Assembly: GCA_032191485.1 (NCBI GenBank)
Contig: JAVDOI010000008.1
Coordinates: 21,957,049-22,021,048 of the forward strand
Direction of reading: 5' to 3'
Length of the DNA stretch: 64,000 bases
DNA from: Leptoclinus maculatus
Lineage: Eukaryota; Chordata; Actinopteri; Perciformes; Stichaeidae
The notes beneath the pieces were generated by a model, which saw only the letters and a list, made by a program, of their open reading frames with translations, did not search any database and had not been told where the DNA came from. Shown piece after piece: positions 50,936 to 62,967 of this stretch (position 1 is the stretch's first letter; each line of letters opens with the position of its first letter). Both the position numbers and the translations under genes were made by a program.

Positions 50936-51130
50936 AGTGAATGGTAAATGCTAAATGGACTGTACTAAATATTTTCTAGTCTTCCGACCACTCAAAGTGC
51001 TTTAACACTATATGTCACCATTAACCCACTCACACCTATTCATACACTGATGGCAGGGGCTACCATGCAAGGTGACACCTGCCCATCAGGACTATCTAAT
51101 CATTCATACCCATTCAGCCACAGTCGCTGG
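50936..51130 (-). mobile_element. SINE of the 7.2-kb family lacking its tRNA head
   Basis: On the - strand it starts CGACTGTGGCT like the copy at 7.2 kb, then jumps straight to the body (GAATGGGTATGAATG) and ends AAGCACTTTGAGTGGTCG...ACAGTCCATTT. The B-box part is deleted. Confidence 0.65.
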
Positions 51131-51277
51131 TCACTGTTTAACGTAGTGCGACCACAAAGGAGCTATTGTTCAGATGATGTCTGTCTGGGGATGAATGGCA
51201 TTGACCTACTAGCAGTCCACTAGTTTAAATATCAAGTTACCTGCATGGATTCAGCTGCCCGTCTGGTTTCTTCAAGT

Positions 51278-52045
51278 TGTTGACATTTCAAAGAACCATT
51301 GGTTCCAGTCCATGTCTGGAAAATATGGTTTAGAGGGACAAGATTTTTATAGATACTTGTTAATGTGGCACTATTATGTTAAAGAGGTGAAGGGACCGAG
51401 CAAGGAAAAACCATCTGATGTTACAGAGACATTTCTGTAAGCATACAACTTGGATCACTGGGGTTCTGAAGTTTATAACTGCTGAGGAACAACTCAACAG
51501 ACTTCATAAAGTAAAAGGGGGGAAGAGAACTGAACATCTCTCTGGAGGAATGGCCTTGCGTAGTCTACACCCGGATGACTACTATAAAGACGGAGAGATT
51601 TTTGTTGGAAGAACTGTGTAAGGGTTTTTCATGTCGCCAAAACATAAAACAAACTGGAATTCAGAATCAATGCTGGAGGCAATGTGGGCACTTCATGGCT
51701 GATCGCACTCACAACATTCACTCTTGTCTCATTTTTTATCGTTTTTGGACTGATGTTCAAGCCGCCTCAAGGAGTATATTAGGATTTTATGTTGAGTTCA
51801 TGTGTGTCTCTCTCTCTACTTAGGAAACATATCTGTGGAACTGGGTATCAGAGACAAATATCTACTAAAAATTCTAATGGCAGCAAGCGAGAGCGCAATC
51901 ACAAGACTCTGGCTTCTTAAAGAGCCTACCACCCTGAACCAATGGATGCATCTTGTAAACAGCATACAGAATGGAATGTTTGACATTAAGTTTAAGATTA
52001 CAGAAAGAACAGGGAGAAGAGAACTGGTTAAATACATACCTGACT
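51278..52045 (+). mobile_element. L1-type LINE 3' fragment (decayed ORF2 C-terminus)
   Basis: Frame-shifted pieces read CWRQCG (51671-51688), then MADRTHNIHSCLIFYRFW, and at 51860-52040 DKYLLKILMAASESAITRLW, the order seen at the end of fish L1 ORF2. Several stops and shifts make it a pseudogene. Confidence 0.75.
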
Positions 52046-52224
52046 AGCAAATAGTCTGGCAACTGAAACTATAGTAAATGCTGTGAAACATAAAAATGAA
52101 AGTGAATGAAAATGTCCAGACCTCGTGGGTACGGCCACGCTCTTAAATACAATGTCCATTGCTCTGTGTTTAACAATGACCCAAATGGGTTTACATTGGA
52201 GTTAGTTGAATAGTTGGTCTTGAG

Positions 52225-52435
52225 ACCAACTATCGTGGGAGTGAGACCAGGCTGGTCCAAGTGTCCTTGAGCAAGACACTGAACACCAAGTTGCTCCCGA
52301 TGGGCACGGCAAGCTCATCGGTGTGTGATTGTGAGTGTGTAAATGGGTGAATGAGAGGAAAATTGTACAGCGCTTTGTCCGGTGAAGTAGAAAAGCGCTT
52401 TATAAATGCGCCCCTTTCACCATGTACCATTGCTC
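52225..52435 (+). mobile_element. SINE-like element with L2-like tail
   Basis: Contains the module GTCCTTGAGCAAGACACTGA...GTTGCTCCCGATGGGC, then TGTAAATGGGTGAATGAGAG and the tail AAAAGCGCTTTATAAATGCG. This arrangement is common in fish SINEs; no clear Pol III head is seen. Confidence 0.6.
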
Positions 52436-52696
52436 TCAATATTACTGTTGATGGCTGCAGCTCGGAAAACTACTGGCAGCAATTTGTTCAGTCTGCTGTT
52501 TGGCTCGGAACCTGTGTCAACATGACAATAGGAAGACCAATTTTGTAACCAACTTGATTCAATTGAGCTGTCTATTAGAAGTAGCCCACCATGCAGTGGC
52601 GGGCCGTGCATTTTATACCTGGGCCTTCAGTGCTGTCCTACAACAGTAGAATGACCTCCTAATAACCTCATTATGCACAGCTACGGTTATTTGTTT

Positions 52697-52870
52697 CTAG
52701 GGGTGTAACAATACACGTATTCGTATTAAACTGTTCGGTACGAGGCTTACGAACTGAACAATACGTTTGAATAATACTTGTGCATTTGGAAAATGCAGAA
52801 GCTTAAAACCTTAAGCAACCTGTACCGCCCCTCGGGGGTCGGTGTGGGGGCGGGGGAGGGCGAATTCCGG
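52697..52870. mobile_element. hAT-like terminal fragment
   Basis: AGGGGTGTAACAATACACG followed by ATTCGTATT...CTGTTCGGTACGAGG resembles the end of a non-autonomous hAT element common in fish. The partner end was not found, so it is truncated or misassigned. Confidence 0.35.
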
Positions 52871-53689
52871 TTCAGCTTGGTACCAGCTGAACCGCAGAAT
52901 GCAATTTTCAGTAACAAATATAATATTTCGACAAAAATGCAGCATACCGTTTGAACGAAGAATCTCCCATGAATCGAAGCATGTGTAACACTTTACACAC
53001 TCAAAACACAATAAAACACGATCTACGACAACATTCCTAGCCTCGTGCTAAATATCGTCACTTTTCTTGTTCATTTTTCGTTCATTTTGGCCGAGACACG
53101 TATCAGAAACAGCCTCTCAAAAGTCATTTTTCAACCGTCCATGGTAAAGCTAGGTATTTAGCAACAATAGCATTCGATCACGCTTCGAACGTATATCTCG
53201 GATTTCCTCTCCGGGACACGCTTCAAACATTACCGGGGGACAGCAGCCCCCAGCATCTATCACTTTGCCAAAAAAATTCTGGGTCGGTACTCACGTTTTT
53301 GAAGCAAAATCATCAAACCGTGTCCTTAAACTCCATTTTGACCGCTGATTCAGCTCATTCTGTACCACTTCCGTTCTAATAAAGTTGTCAAATAAAAAAA
53401 GGGGGGTCAAATAAACTGGGGGGCAACATTCCAGCGAGGCAGTCTCGCGACTTTTACGCGCCGGGTCCTCGGCGTAGATCGGAATTTTTCGGAAAACTAA
53501 AGACTTCCTGGTAAATCTGTTAACGCCATTCGATTGGCCACACCAGACACGTGCGCACAGAGCAAAAACAAACGAAAATCGACCAACCAGGAGCTCTACA
53601 ACGGCGCAATACACACCAGCTATTGCGCAATTCTCCCGTAGGTCGCCGGCCTGGAGAGGCTTTGGAGACGGTTCCAGCTCTCCAAAATG
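52871..53689. other. Unassigned CpG-bearing stretch, probably repeat-derived
   Basis: Moderately CpG-rich sequence with CGCGAC and TACGCG words, and one 143-codon frame on the - strand (53722-53291) without recognisable domains. Composition differs from the AT-rich surroundings. It may be the interior of the preceding transposon remnant. Confidence 0.3.
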
Positions 53690-54125
53690 ATTTCTAACTG
53701 CTGTATGTGATAGATTGTGCATGTAGAAGGATAAAGGAAGTTAAATATATAGTTATTTAGGTTGTAAAAGTACAATGGAACAGCTGGAGAGGCTGTTTCT
53801 CACATGACGACCTCTCGTGACCCCGCATAACATTTATGTCTCTAATTCTGGCATACTTCACTCAATTCACTCAAATTCTTTTTCTATTCACTACTGCTGT
53901 CGTTTGCTATGATGGTGGGTGGTTCTAGGCTTTACTGAGCCTCATTTAATATCGTATTATGAATAATAGTGCTTTTTCACCATACGAATTTGACATTTAC
54001 AAAGTGGAGCTGTGTTCCATCTTCATCTGCTATTAACCAGTAATATATACATAATATTTACTCTATTCATATGAGCAAACCATTCTTAGTGTTAATAATC
54101 CCTTGGAATTATTAAAAAAGACCAA
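53690..54125. repeat. Left flanking direct repeat of the SGNH frame
   Basis: Aligns in the same orientation with 55944-56405. Shared blocks include AACTGCTGTATG, AAATATATAGTTAT, CTTCACTCAAT and GAGCTGTGTTCCATCTTCAT followed by TATTAACCAGTAA. By eye the blocks are highly similar with diverged spacers. It may be an ancient duplication or two copies of one repeat family. Confidence 0.65.
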
Positions 54126-54165
54126 AATGCTGGGATAGATTTTAACATTGCAGCACTGCAACACA

Positions 54166-54171
54166 TTTATT
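54166..54171 (-). terminator. Poly(A) signal after the SGNH frame
   Basis: AATAAA on the - strand, about 42 bp beyond the stop codon, consistent with a transcription unit ending here. Confidence 0.45.
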
Positions 54172-54212
54172 TAGTCAGAGATGACACATAGATCAATAAG
54201 ATCGATTCATGT

Positions 54213-55361
54213 TTAGTGTTTCTGAAGGATCTTCTTCAGGACATTGTGGATGCTGGTCACAAATATCCCATTTCCCTCTTTGGTGAAGTGCACTCCATCT
54301 GCCGCAAATATTTTCCTGTTGTTGAATCTCAGGTGGGGATGTTCAATAACTTCACCGTCACAGTTGCTAACAGCCTTTTTGATGATGTTGTTGACGGATT
54401 TCCTGTCAGAATTCACCTTCCCTGGCTGTCCGTTTCTCCACGCTTGACGCTCGTTGATGCAGGAATATGCAATTTTCATTTCAGGAAACTTTGCGTGGAG
54501 CTGCATCAGGTCCTTTGTGATTCTGGATGCAAGTTCTTTGGCGGGCGACAACCCCAGATCGTTGCCACCGGCATGGATCACCAAAATGTCAGGGGGACTT
54601 TGAGTTTTCAACTCGGCATAAAAACTGGGTAGGACACCACTCCAGCGTAGTCCTCCTTTGCCGAACCACTCAACTTTGGCATTGAGTCCGAAGTTCTCCC
54701 CGAAGTTCTGATACGCTCCTTCCTCCCCTCGTCGAACGTAACTAGACCCGATGATCCAAATCTTAGGTCTTGTCTTAGACCTCATGTCCAACTTTTTCTT
54801 TGGAGAGCTCTCAGAGGAGACATCTGGGAAGGAGATCCTTGGGAATATTTTTTTGCCTTGGGAACAGTGACCAGAAGACCTTTCTACCGGAGGTGTACCT
54901 TCCAAGATCCTCCTCTTCTTCCTCACAGGCAAGGAGATCTCTGGGACCATTTCGATGTCTTGACAGATTTCTCTATACGGCCTTTTAAAACCAGGTGTAT
55001 CTTCCAAGATCCTCCTCGTCTTCCTCACAGGCGAGGAGATCTCTGGGACCATTTCGATGTCTTGACAGATTTCTCTATACGGCCTTTTAAAACTAGTTGT
55101 ATCTCTAGTAATCTTCCTCTTCTTCCTTTCGGGGGAAGTACTGTCTGGGCTGCGTTTGCGTCTTCGTGAAACTTCAGCAAAAGCCCTCTTTCTTTTTGCC
55201 AGAGCAATTGTAGCAAAAGGATGCTGCAACACTTGGCTGGATGTTATCCTCTGAGCAGGATCCAGAACGAAGTAGTCCAAAGAATTGGACGAGAGCTGGC
55301 TTTCTCTGACGACTTGAGAGTTCATGTTAGAAGAGGCAATGAAGCTGGACGTCTCGCACAT
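54213..55361 (-). CDS. SGNH/GDSL-type hydrolase domain protein with kinase-tail-like N-terminus and 34-residue repeats
   Basis: An uninterrupted 382-residue frame. Residues about 29-51 (LDPAQRITSSQVLQHPF) resemble the last conserved segment of a HIPK/DYRK-type kinase domain; the rest of a kinase is missing. Residues 55-195 are basic, with NLS-like KRKR, RRRKR and RKKRK clusters, and include a 34-residue unit (FKRPYREICQDIEMVPEIS...) tandemly repeated at 91-124 and 125-158 with diverged flanking units. Residues 198-382 look like an SGNH hydrolase: IIGSS (S207), FGKGG, GGND (N267) and DGVH (D355, H358), so all four blocks are present. Related domains occur in some fish transposable elements, for example DIRS/Ngaro-type, so this may be transposon-derived or domesticated. 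An in-frame TAA sits directly before the ATG, and a splice acceptor lies 8 bp upstream. Substrate and role are unknown. Confidence 0.72.
   Translation of the reverse strand: MCETSSFIASSNMNSQVVRESQLSSNSLDYFVLDPAQRITSSQVLQHPFATIALAKRKRAFAEVSRRRKRSPDSTSPERKKRKITRDTTSFKRPYREICQDIEMVPEISSPVRKTRRILEDTPGFKRPYREICQDIEMVPEISLPVRKKRRILEGTPPVERSSGHCSQGKKIFPRISFPDVSSESSPKKKLDMRSKTRPKIWIIGSSYVRRGEEGAYQNFGENFGLNAKVEWFGKGGLRWSGVLPSFYAELKTQSPPDILVIHAGGNDLGLSPAKELASRITKDLMQLHAKFPEMKIAYSCINERQAWRNGQPGKVNSDRKSVNNIIKKAVSNCDGEVIEHPHLRFNNRKIFAADGVHFTKEGNGIFVTSIHNVLKKILQKH
54888..55091 (-). repeat. 102-bp coding tandem repeat inside the SGNH frame
   Basis: Two near-identical 102-bp copies (55091-54990 and 54989-54888) encode the 34-residue unit. 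Few bases differ, so the duplication or its homogenisation is recent relative to the flanking repeats. The length is a multiple of three, which keeps the frame. Confidence 0.85.
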
Positions 55362-55369
55362 TTAGACAG

Positions 55370-55386
55370 CTAGAAGTGAAAGACAG
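55370..55386 (-). other. Putative 3' splice site before the SGNH frame
   Basis: On the - strand a pyrimidine-rich run ending cttctag stands 8 bp before the ATG at 55361. An upstream exon could therefore be spliced on. No convincing coding exon was recognised upstream. Confidence 0.35.
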
Positions 55387-55943
55387 TCATGACTTGGCTG
55401 TGATGTGTCATCTGTGTTCTGGAATGACATCATCGTATTCCACGGAACTCTCAGCAGAACCCTCCTCAGAATGGAACTCTGATGAGACAGATATTATGCT
55501 CTTGTGGTACAGTACTCTGAAGTATTTACCTTCACCTAAACAGTACAAAAAACATCCATGGACACAAACCCTTTCTCTACAGTTAATGAATGTGCTCGCA
55601 CCAAAGGCCAATACAAGTCTACCCTCTACAGTGTACTTTAATCCCCCTTTAAATATAGCTATTTTCCCCACCTTACATTTATTTAACATATATAGTTCCT
55701 AAGTGCTTTTGAGATCAAACATTTACATTAAATAACACTACACTACTTAACTGTATATAAAGTAGTTAAAACTAGCTCTACCTGTAAAATGCTGATCTGA
55801 CAATAATGCATCAGCAATAAAATGTAATAATGTTAAATATAATAACATTGCATTGCACAACTGTGGGTTGGAAGATTCCACGTTGATCAAGATTTCCGGG
55901 ACGTAATGCGTTGAGGAAGATGGCTCAATGGCTCACAATGGCT

Positions 55944-56405
55944 CAAAATGGCTCAAAATGATGCCAAACTGCTGTATGATGATGTCATTGAACAATATTA
56001 GTGATAAACAAGTGAAATATATAGTTATATAGTATATCAAATTAAAATAGTACAGCTGCAACAGCTGGTTCCAAAATGAGAATTTTGGCTTGACCTCGCT
56101 TGATCTCGCATGATTTCTCCGTACTGAAGCCTTATAACGTGGGCCTGCTTCACTCAATCGAAGTAAAATCTGTTTTGTGGAGACTTCAAACATGTTGTGC
56201 TATGATTGTTGAGTATTTTAGGCTTCAATCTACATTATTTCAAATAAATCAATCAATATCAATCAGGCGAACCTGAAATTTGTTTTCCATTTGAGCTGTG
56301 TTCCATCTTCATTTGGTATTAACCAGTAACATATACACAATATGTACACCTCTCATCAAAGCTCACCCACTTGAGTGTTATTAATAAATTGAAATTATTC
56401 AAATG
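55944..56405. repeat. Right flanking direct repeat of the SGNH frame
   Basis: Partner of 53690-54125 in the same orientation and block order, about 2.25 kb away, with the SGNH frame between. No second SGNH frame follows it. A run of GGCTCAAAATG-like units at 55920-55960 precedes it. Confidence 0.65.
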
Positions 56406-56984
56406 GACCTTGTAGTTAGAGAGTAAGGCCCCCTTTGAGTATGGGTATAGTATTTTCGAGCAGCAGCCAAAAAAAGGCCTAGTGATAAAAGGGTTAAATT
56501 GTGGGAAATATAATGTTTTCGGTGGACTGCGCTCACGTAGGAGACAACGGGCTGTGTGACCTCTGAACCCGGAACAAAAAAAACGAAACAAAACACAGCT
56601 GAGGCACCGCACGTGTGTTCTGGGAGGCTATGCTAAACTAGCTACACGCTACACTCTCCCCGCAGCGTTTATGTAGCTGTTCCCTACTGATTCAAACAGG
56701 GCTAAAGCAATCGCCACACAATCCCCATTTCTCCAGACCATAACCATTCTTGCTTTGTAAAAGAAAACAAAAGCCCAAACAGATTCAATTGTCCGGACAA
56801 TAACTCCGCGCATGACTTTAAAAATTGTAATCGTTGCCCAGCACTAAAAATAATATAAAATAAAGTGCACAGACAAACAGATAACAGTTCTTTAAACAAG
56901 TGTAATGTAAAAGTGTCAAGTGTATTTAAATATGAAGGGATGTGCAGGGGAGTGACCGGTAGGAAATTGTCCTGGGGATGACAG

Positions 56985-57900
56985 AGTCAGTGGGGGTCCC
57001 GGGCTTTGTTAATGAGCCCGACTGCGGACGGGAAGAAACTGTTCGTGTGGCGTGAGGTCTTGGTCCTGATGGACCTCAGCCTCCTGCCAGATGGAAGGGA
57101 CACAAACAGTTTGTGTCCAGGGTGAGAGGGGTCGGCTACAATCTTTCTTGCTCGCTTCAGGGTCCTTGAAGCGAACAAGTCCTGGAGAGACGGCAGATTG
57201 CAGCCAATCACCCTCTCGGCAGAGCGAATGATGCGCTGCAGTCTGCCCTTGTCCTTGGCTGTGGCTGCAGCGTACCAGACCGTGATGGAGGAGCAGAGGA
57301 TGGACTCAATGATGGCTGTGTAGAAGTGCACCATCATTGTCTTTGGCAGGTTGAATTTCTTCAGCTGCCTCAGGAAGTACATCCTCTGCTGAGCCTTCTT
57401 GGTGATGGAGCTGATGTTCAGCTCCCACTTGAGGTCCTGGGTAATGATGGAGCCCAGGAAGCGGAAGGACTCCACAGCGTCGATGGGAGAGTCACACAGG
57501 GTGATGGGGGCAGGTGGGGCTACGTCCTTTCTGAAATCCACAACCATCTCCACTGTCTTTAGAGCGTTGAGCACCAGGTCACCAGATGGTCAGTCTCCCA
57601 CCTGTTGGCAGACTCATCTCCACCAGAGATGAGTCCAATGAGGGTGGTGTCATCCGCAAACTTCAGGTGCCTGGACTGGTGCCTGGAGGTGCAGCTGTTG
57701 GTGTACAGGGAGAAGAGCAGAGGGGAAAGAACGCAGCCTTGGGGGGAACCGGTGCTGATGGTCCGAGAGGCTGAGATGTGTTTTCCCAGCTTCACGTGCT
57801 GCTTCCTATCAGACAGGAAGTCTGTGATCCACTTGCAGGTGGAGTCGGTGATCCTAGGTTTTTTGGGGACGGGGATAATGGTGGATCCCCCTAAAGTATG
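56985..57900 (-). mobile_element. Rex1/CR1-like LINE reverse transcriptase fragment
   Basis: The - strand encodes SPQGCVLSPLLFSLYTN, then the catalytic FADDT (57649-57660), then after a frameshift MVVDFRKDVAPPAP, ITKKAQQRMYFLRQLKKFN and LPSGRRLRSIRTKTSRH. The first frame covers 57795-57559 and the second 57574-56987; they are out of phase, so the copy is dead. RT motifs are certain; the clade is recalled, not searched. Confidence 0.82.
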
Positions 57901-58254
57901 GATGAGATGTACTACACAAAGCTACAAATTTCCCTGTAAAAGTCAGATTTTTTGATTAATCAGAAGTCTTATTTTTATACATTCTTTTAATGACAGATGT
58001 TAGGACCTGGACACTTTTTTTTAATTCACTGCAGGCATTAATTTAAATCTCAGTCCCTCTCTGTTTTAAAAAACCTTCACAATGAAGTGTAATGGTAGCA
58101 AATCATCTGATGTCAAAATCAGAGAAGAGATAAGAAGTTTCTTTTCGAAACAACATTTTGAACTGAGCTATGTTAGTTTTTAAAATGCTGACTTTTCAGA
58201 ATAAACGGATAATTTTTCAGTTGCAAATCAAGATATTTTGTAAATACAGTACAT

Positions 58255-58390
58255 ACATGTAACGAGTGGATGGAAACTTGCAAAACTGATGCTAAAAGGG
58301 TGGCCTACCTAGAGCGTAGTTTGAAGCATAGGGCCACTGACCAAGCTGCTGTATCTGTCGAGTTGGGAGTGAGAGCGTGTTGAATATTGC
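58255..58390 (-). mobile_element. Repeat family R2 terminal fragment
   Basis: ATGTAACGAGTGGATGG, AAACTGATGCTAAAA, CCTAGAGCGTAG, GGGCCACTGACCAAGC and GTCGAGTTGGGAGTGAG match the R2 end at 16.7 kb in the same orientation. Confidence 0.7.
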
Positions 58391-58414
58391 TACTTTTGTG
58401 TACTCCCTACCAGA

Positions 58415-58750
58415 CTGCAACCTCCGGTTCTGTCGAGTGAAGCCAATGCCAAAGTATCGTAAAACTTGCATTTTCTCGACTGACAAGCATGGGGCGACTC
58501 CTCTGGTTGCAAAAAGAAGTCTGATTGTATAGAAGTCTATGAGAAAATGACTCTACTTCTCTCTTGATTTATTACCTCAGTAAACATTGTAAACATGAGT
58601 TTATGGTCTCAATCTCTAGTTTCAAGTCTTCTTCAATACAGCATGATGTTCATTTAGTAAATGATGGTCCATTTAGAGTCAAACAGACCATAAAGCAGAG
58701 TATGCTTTAGGGCGGGCTTACTGAGATTGACAGGTCGCTACCACTACTGC
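58415..58750 (-). mobile_element. Repeat family R1, copy F (3' part)
   Basis: Reverse complement of the R1 3' half: AACCTCCGGTTCTG, CATAGACTTCTATACAATC in reverse, TTCAATACAGCATGATGTTC and GACAGGTCGCTACC. The R1 head is missing. Confidence 0.8.
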
Positions 58751-59380
58751 ACTTACTGAATATCCGTCTATCCTAACTTTTCTGAGGTTTCTCCCTTTTG
58801 TTCGTTTTTGTACGCATCGTTCGCATTGAGGGTAATGCTGTAACCACAAAGAGTTGTTAAGCATTGTGACTAAATTACAACCGCTCTTATTCAAGCTTTG
58901 ACTGACACATGTCTTTGCTTGTTATCCTGAATGATTCATCCTGTCCAATTATTGCACCTGAGCTACAAATCCACGCAGTATGCAGTGCTCAGTGACCTGC
59001 ATCAATCCAACAATGTGACTCTGTGATTGATTACGCCCATTTTTTGGAGGAAAGCCATCCGGCAGTGAGGTCGCTGCCAAGGTAGCAAGACGACAACTGT
59101 TATAGCCCCAAAAATGTGTGTTAACAAGCAAAACTGGCCAGTTGCTGATTGCACGAATCCGCGTGTCGCGAGTGAGTAGACATCATTCTGCATTGTTGAT
59201 ATTAATTAATTTATTTATTGTTTTGATTTGATAATGAAGTAAGATAGTAAGGTCAAAAATCTAAATAATGATCCCAATGGCAATCAAAGCAAACGTTTGA
59301 GGCACCCATACTGCACGGGGTTTATCATATAAATTGGTTGGAGAGAACCGCCAAAGATGGACAGCAGGATAACAAGAGCA

Positions 59381-59534
59381 GTGTGTGTGTGTGTGTGTGT
59401 CTGTGTGTGTGTTTGTCTCAGCCAACACAATGAATTTGTCTGTAATTGCATGTACAGTAAAGGAGTGGGCGGCTGGGCATTCGCGTGCATGTATGTTTGT
59501 GAGTACATGTATGTTTGTGTGGGAGTGTGCGGTC

Positions 59535-59569
<35 letters not shown>
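59381..59569. repeat. Two (GT)n microsatellites
   Basis: GT arrays at 59381-59412 and 59536-59569 with GTATGTTTGTG-like sequence between. Confidence 0.95.
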
Positions 59570-59570
<1 letters not shown>

Positions 59571-59733
59571 CTGCCACAACAAGACAAAAGTTAATGAGGT
59601 TTGAAGGCTGCTCTGGCAGCGGCGGCCTTGTCTTTGTCTCCGTCCTCTGCCACCCTGCTTCCTGCCCAGGCTTTTATTAAAAGGATAATGCGGCGAGGGT
59701 CTTTAAGTGTGCAGCTGCAGAGAGAAAGACAAG

Positions 59734-59736
<3 letters not shown>

Positions 59737-59779
<43 letters not shown>
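59737..59779. repeat. (GA)n microsatellite
   Basis: Pure GA repeat just before the AGAT array. Confidence 0.96.
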
Positions 59780-59783
<4 letters not shown>

Positions 59784-59836
59784 GGGTGGTGAGCAAAAAA
59801 AAAGGAGTGTCGGGGAGAGTGAAGGAGGGAGAAGAC

Positions 59837-61599
<1,763 letters not shown>

Positions 61600-62250
61600 T
61601 TTTAAATATTTCGCAGAGGAGTATTTCGCATTTACGCGTCGTCCATGCGTCACGTGTCAAGGCCTTAACTTCTGAGAAAGAAAGCAAGCAAGCAAAGTTC
61701 CCAAAATGTCAAACTATTGCTTCCTTCTAAATACCTGAAATATAACAAACAACGACTGTATACGCACTAACGCACAACTCACCGTAACACAGCACACGCT
61801 TCCCCTCCCCTGTGGATCAATCAGTCTGCTGAGGCAAACGGACATCTTTGTCATACTCTGCTTCGTACTGGCCAATTAGCGACCTGTTAATTGGCGCAGG
61901 TGCACATGTCTGAATCCAGGGGCATCGTTACTTATTAATGGTTCTCTGCAGACCTCCCGTTGGCTGACATTAGCCCTCCTTTTCGGCCAATTGCGGGTCT
62001 CAGGTGTGGCCGCTGTTGCCGAGACGCGTGCCTGTTAGTGTTGGTGAGCACGTTGTAATTAGTCTGCGGTTGTAATAAGTCTCTCTGTGTGTCTGCTTGG
62101 CCTCTCCCGCCAGCTGCCTCTCTCCTTTGCCCCCCTGCTTTGTCCATCCGTCTCACCTCTCGCCTCTCCGTCTGCCCGTTTGTCGGCCTAAACATCACAC
62201 AGTCTCTACGCCGTTCTTCGGCTCTGCATCCGTTATCTTGTTTTGATTTT
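61600..62250. promoter_or_regulatory. Candidate conserved non-coding element
   Basis: GCCAATTA (61871-61878) and TAATTGGC (61888-61895) form an inverted repeat with a 9-bp spacer. A third GCCAATTG lies at 61986-61993. E-box words CAGGTG and CACATG stand beside them. No coding or repeat is visible. Confidence 0.32.
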
Positions 62251-62887
62251 GTCTCTCTCACATAATCTGTTTCATTCTCCCATCTCTGCCTAGCCTGTCA
62301 TTTTTTAATTTTGAACATTATTGGAGGACCAGATTTGAGTCACTCAGCTCAGAGCACTTATAGCCTTACAGCTGCAACCAGACTAGATTTTATGCAAAGT
62401 TACAAGTCTGAAGGAAAAATGTAAGTGATGTTTAGAGGGATACAAAAATATGTGTCTTTGAGACATTTGTATTCGGTTAAAGAGAAACAACGTCGACCTC
62501 AACATGTGAATAGTACGACACAAGCAGCAGCAGGTTAAAGATCTGCACGCAACATTAATACAATGTTTGAATTCATATAGTAATCCGCAAGCTTCTTCTA
62601 GATAAATATGTGCATATTTATATTTGGAAAATTGTCTACATTAACGATGTTGACCTAGTCATATATTATGTATGATATTGTGACAATGAAGAAGTTCATT
62701 AAATTAATTATTAGTGGGTCATGTCTAGATTTAGGATAATGCTTTTCTTGTGTGCTAAAATACAAGTCTATATTATTTCATTTTATTCACGCAGTGAAGC
62801 TGTTTAGTGCACTTCTGTAGGTCAAGTCTGGTCCGAGATGCAACTTTACTCCTGATAAGATGCAACGTTCCTATTACTGTAATCTAC

Positions 62888-62921
<34 letters not shown>

Positions 62922-62967
62922 GAGGAGGAAGAGGAGGAGGAAGAGGAGGAGGAAGAGGAGGAGGGGG
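62888..62967. repeat. G run plus (GGA)n tract
   Basis: 11 G followed by about 20 GGA/AGA units. The glycine-rich frame here is repeat translation. Confidence 0.96.

Noticed and set aside
54213..57000. A complete kinase gene upstream of the SGNH frame
   Set aside because: Only about 20 residues of kinase-like tail are seen; no VAIK, HRD or DFG motif was found in - strand frames up to the Rex1-like element.
57326..57955. + strand frames at the Rex1-like element
   Set aside because: Antisense shadows of the reverse transcriptase on the - strand.
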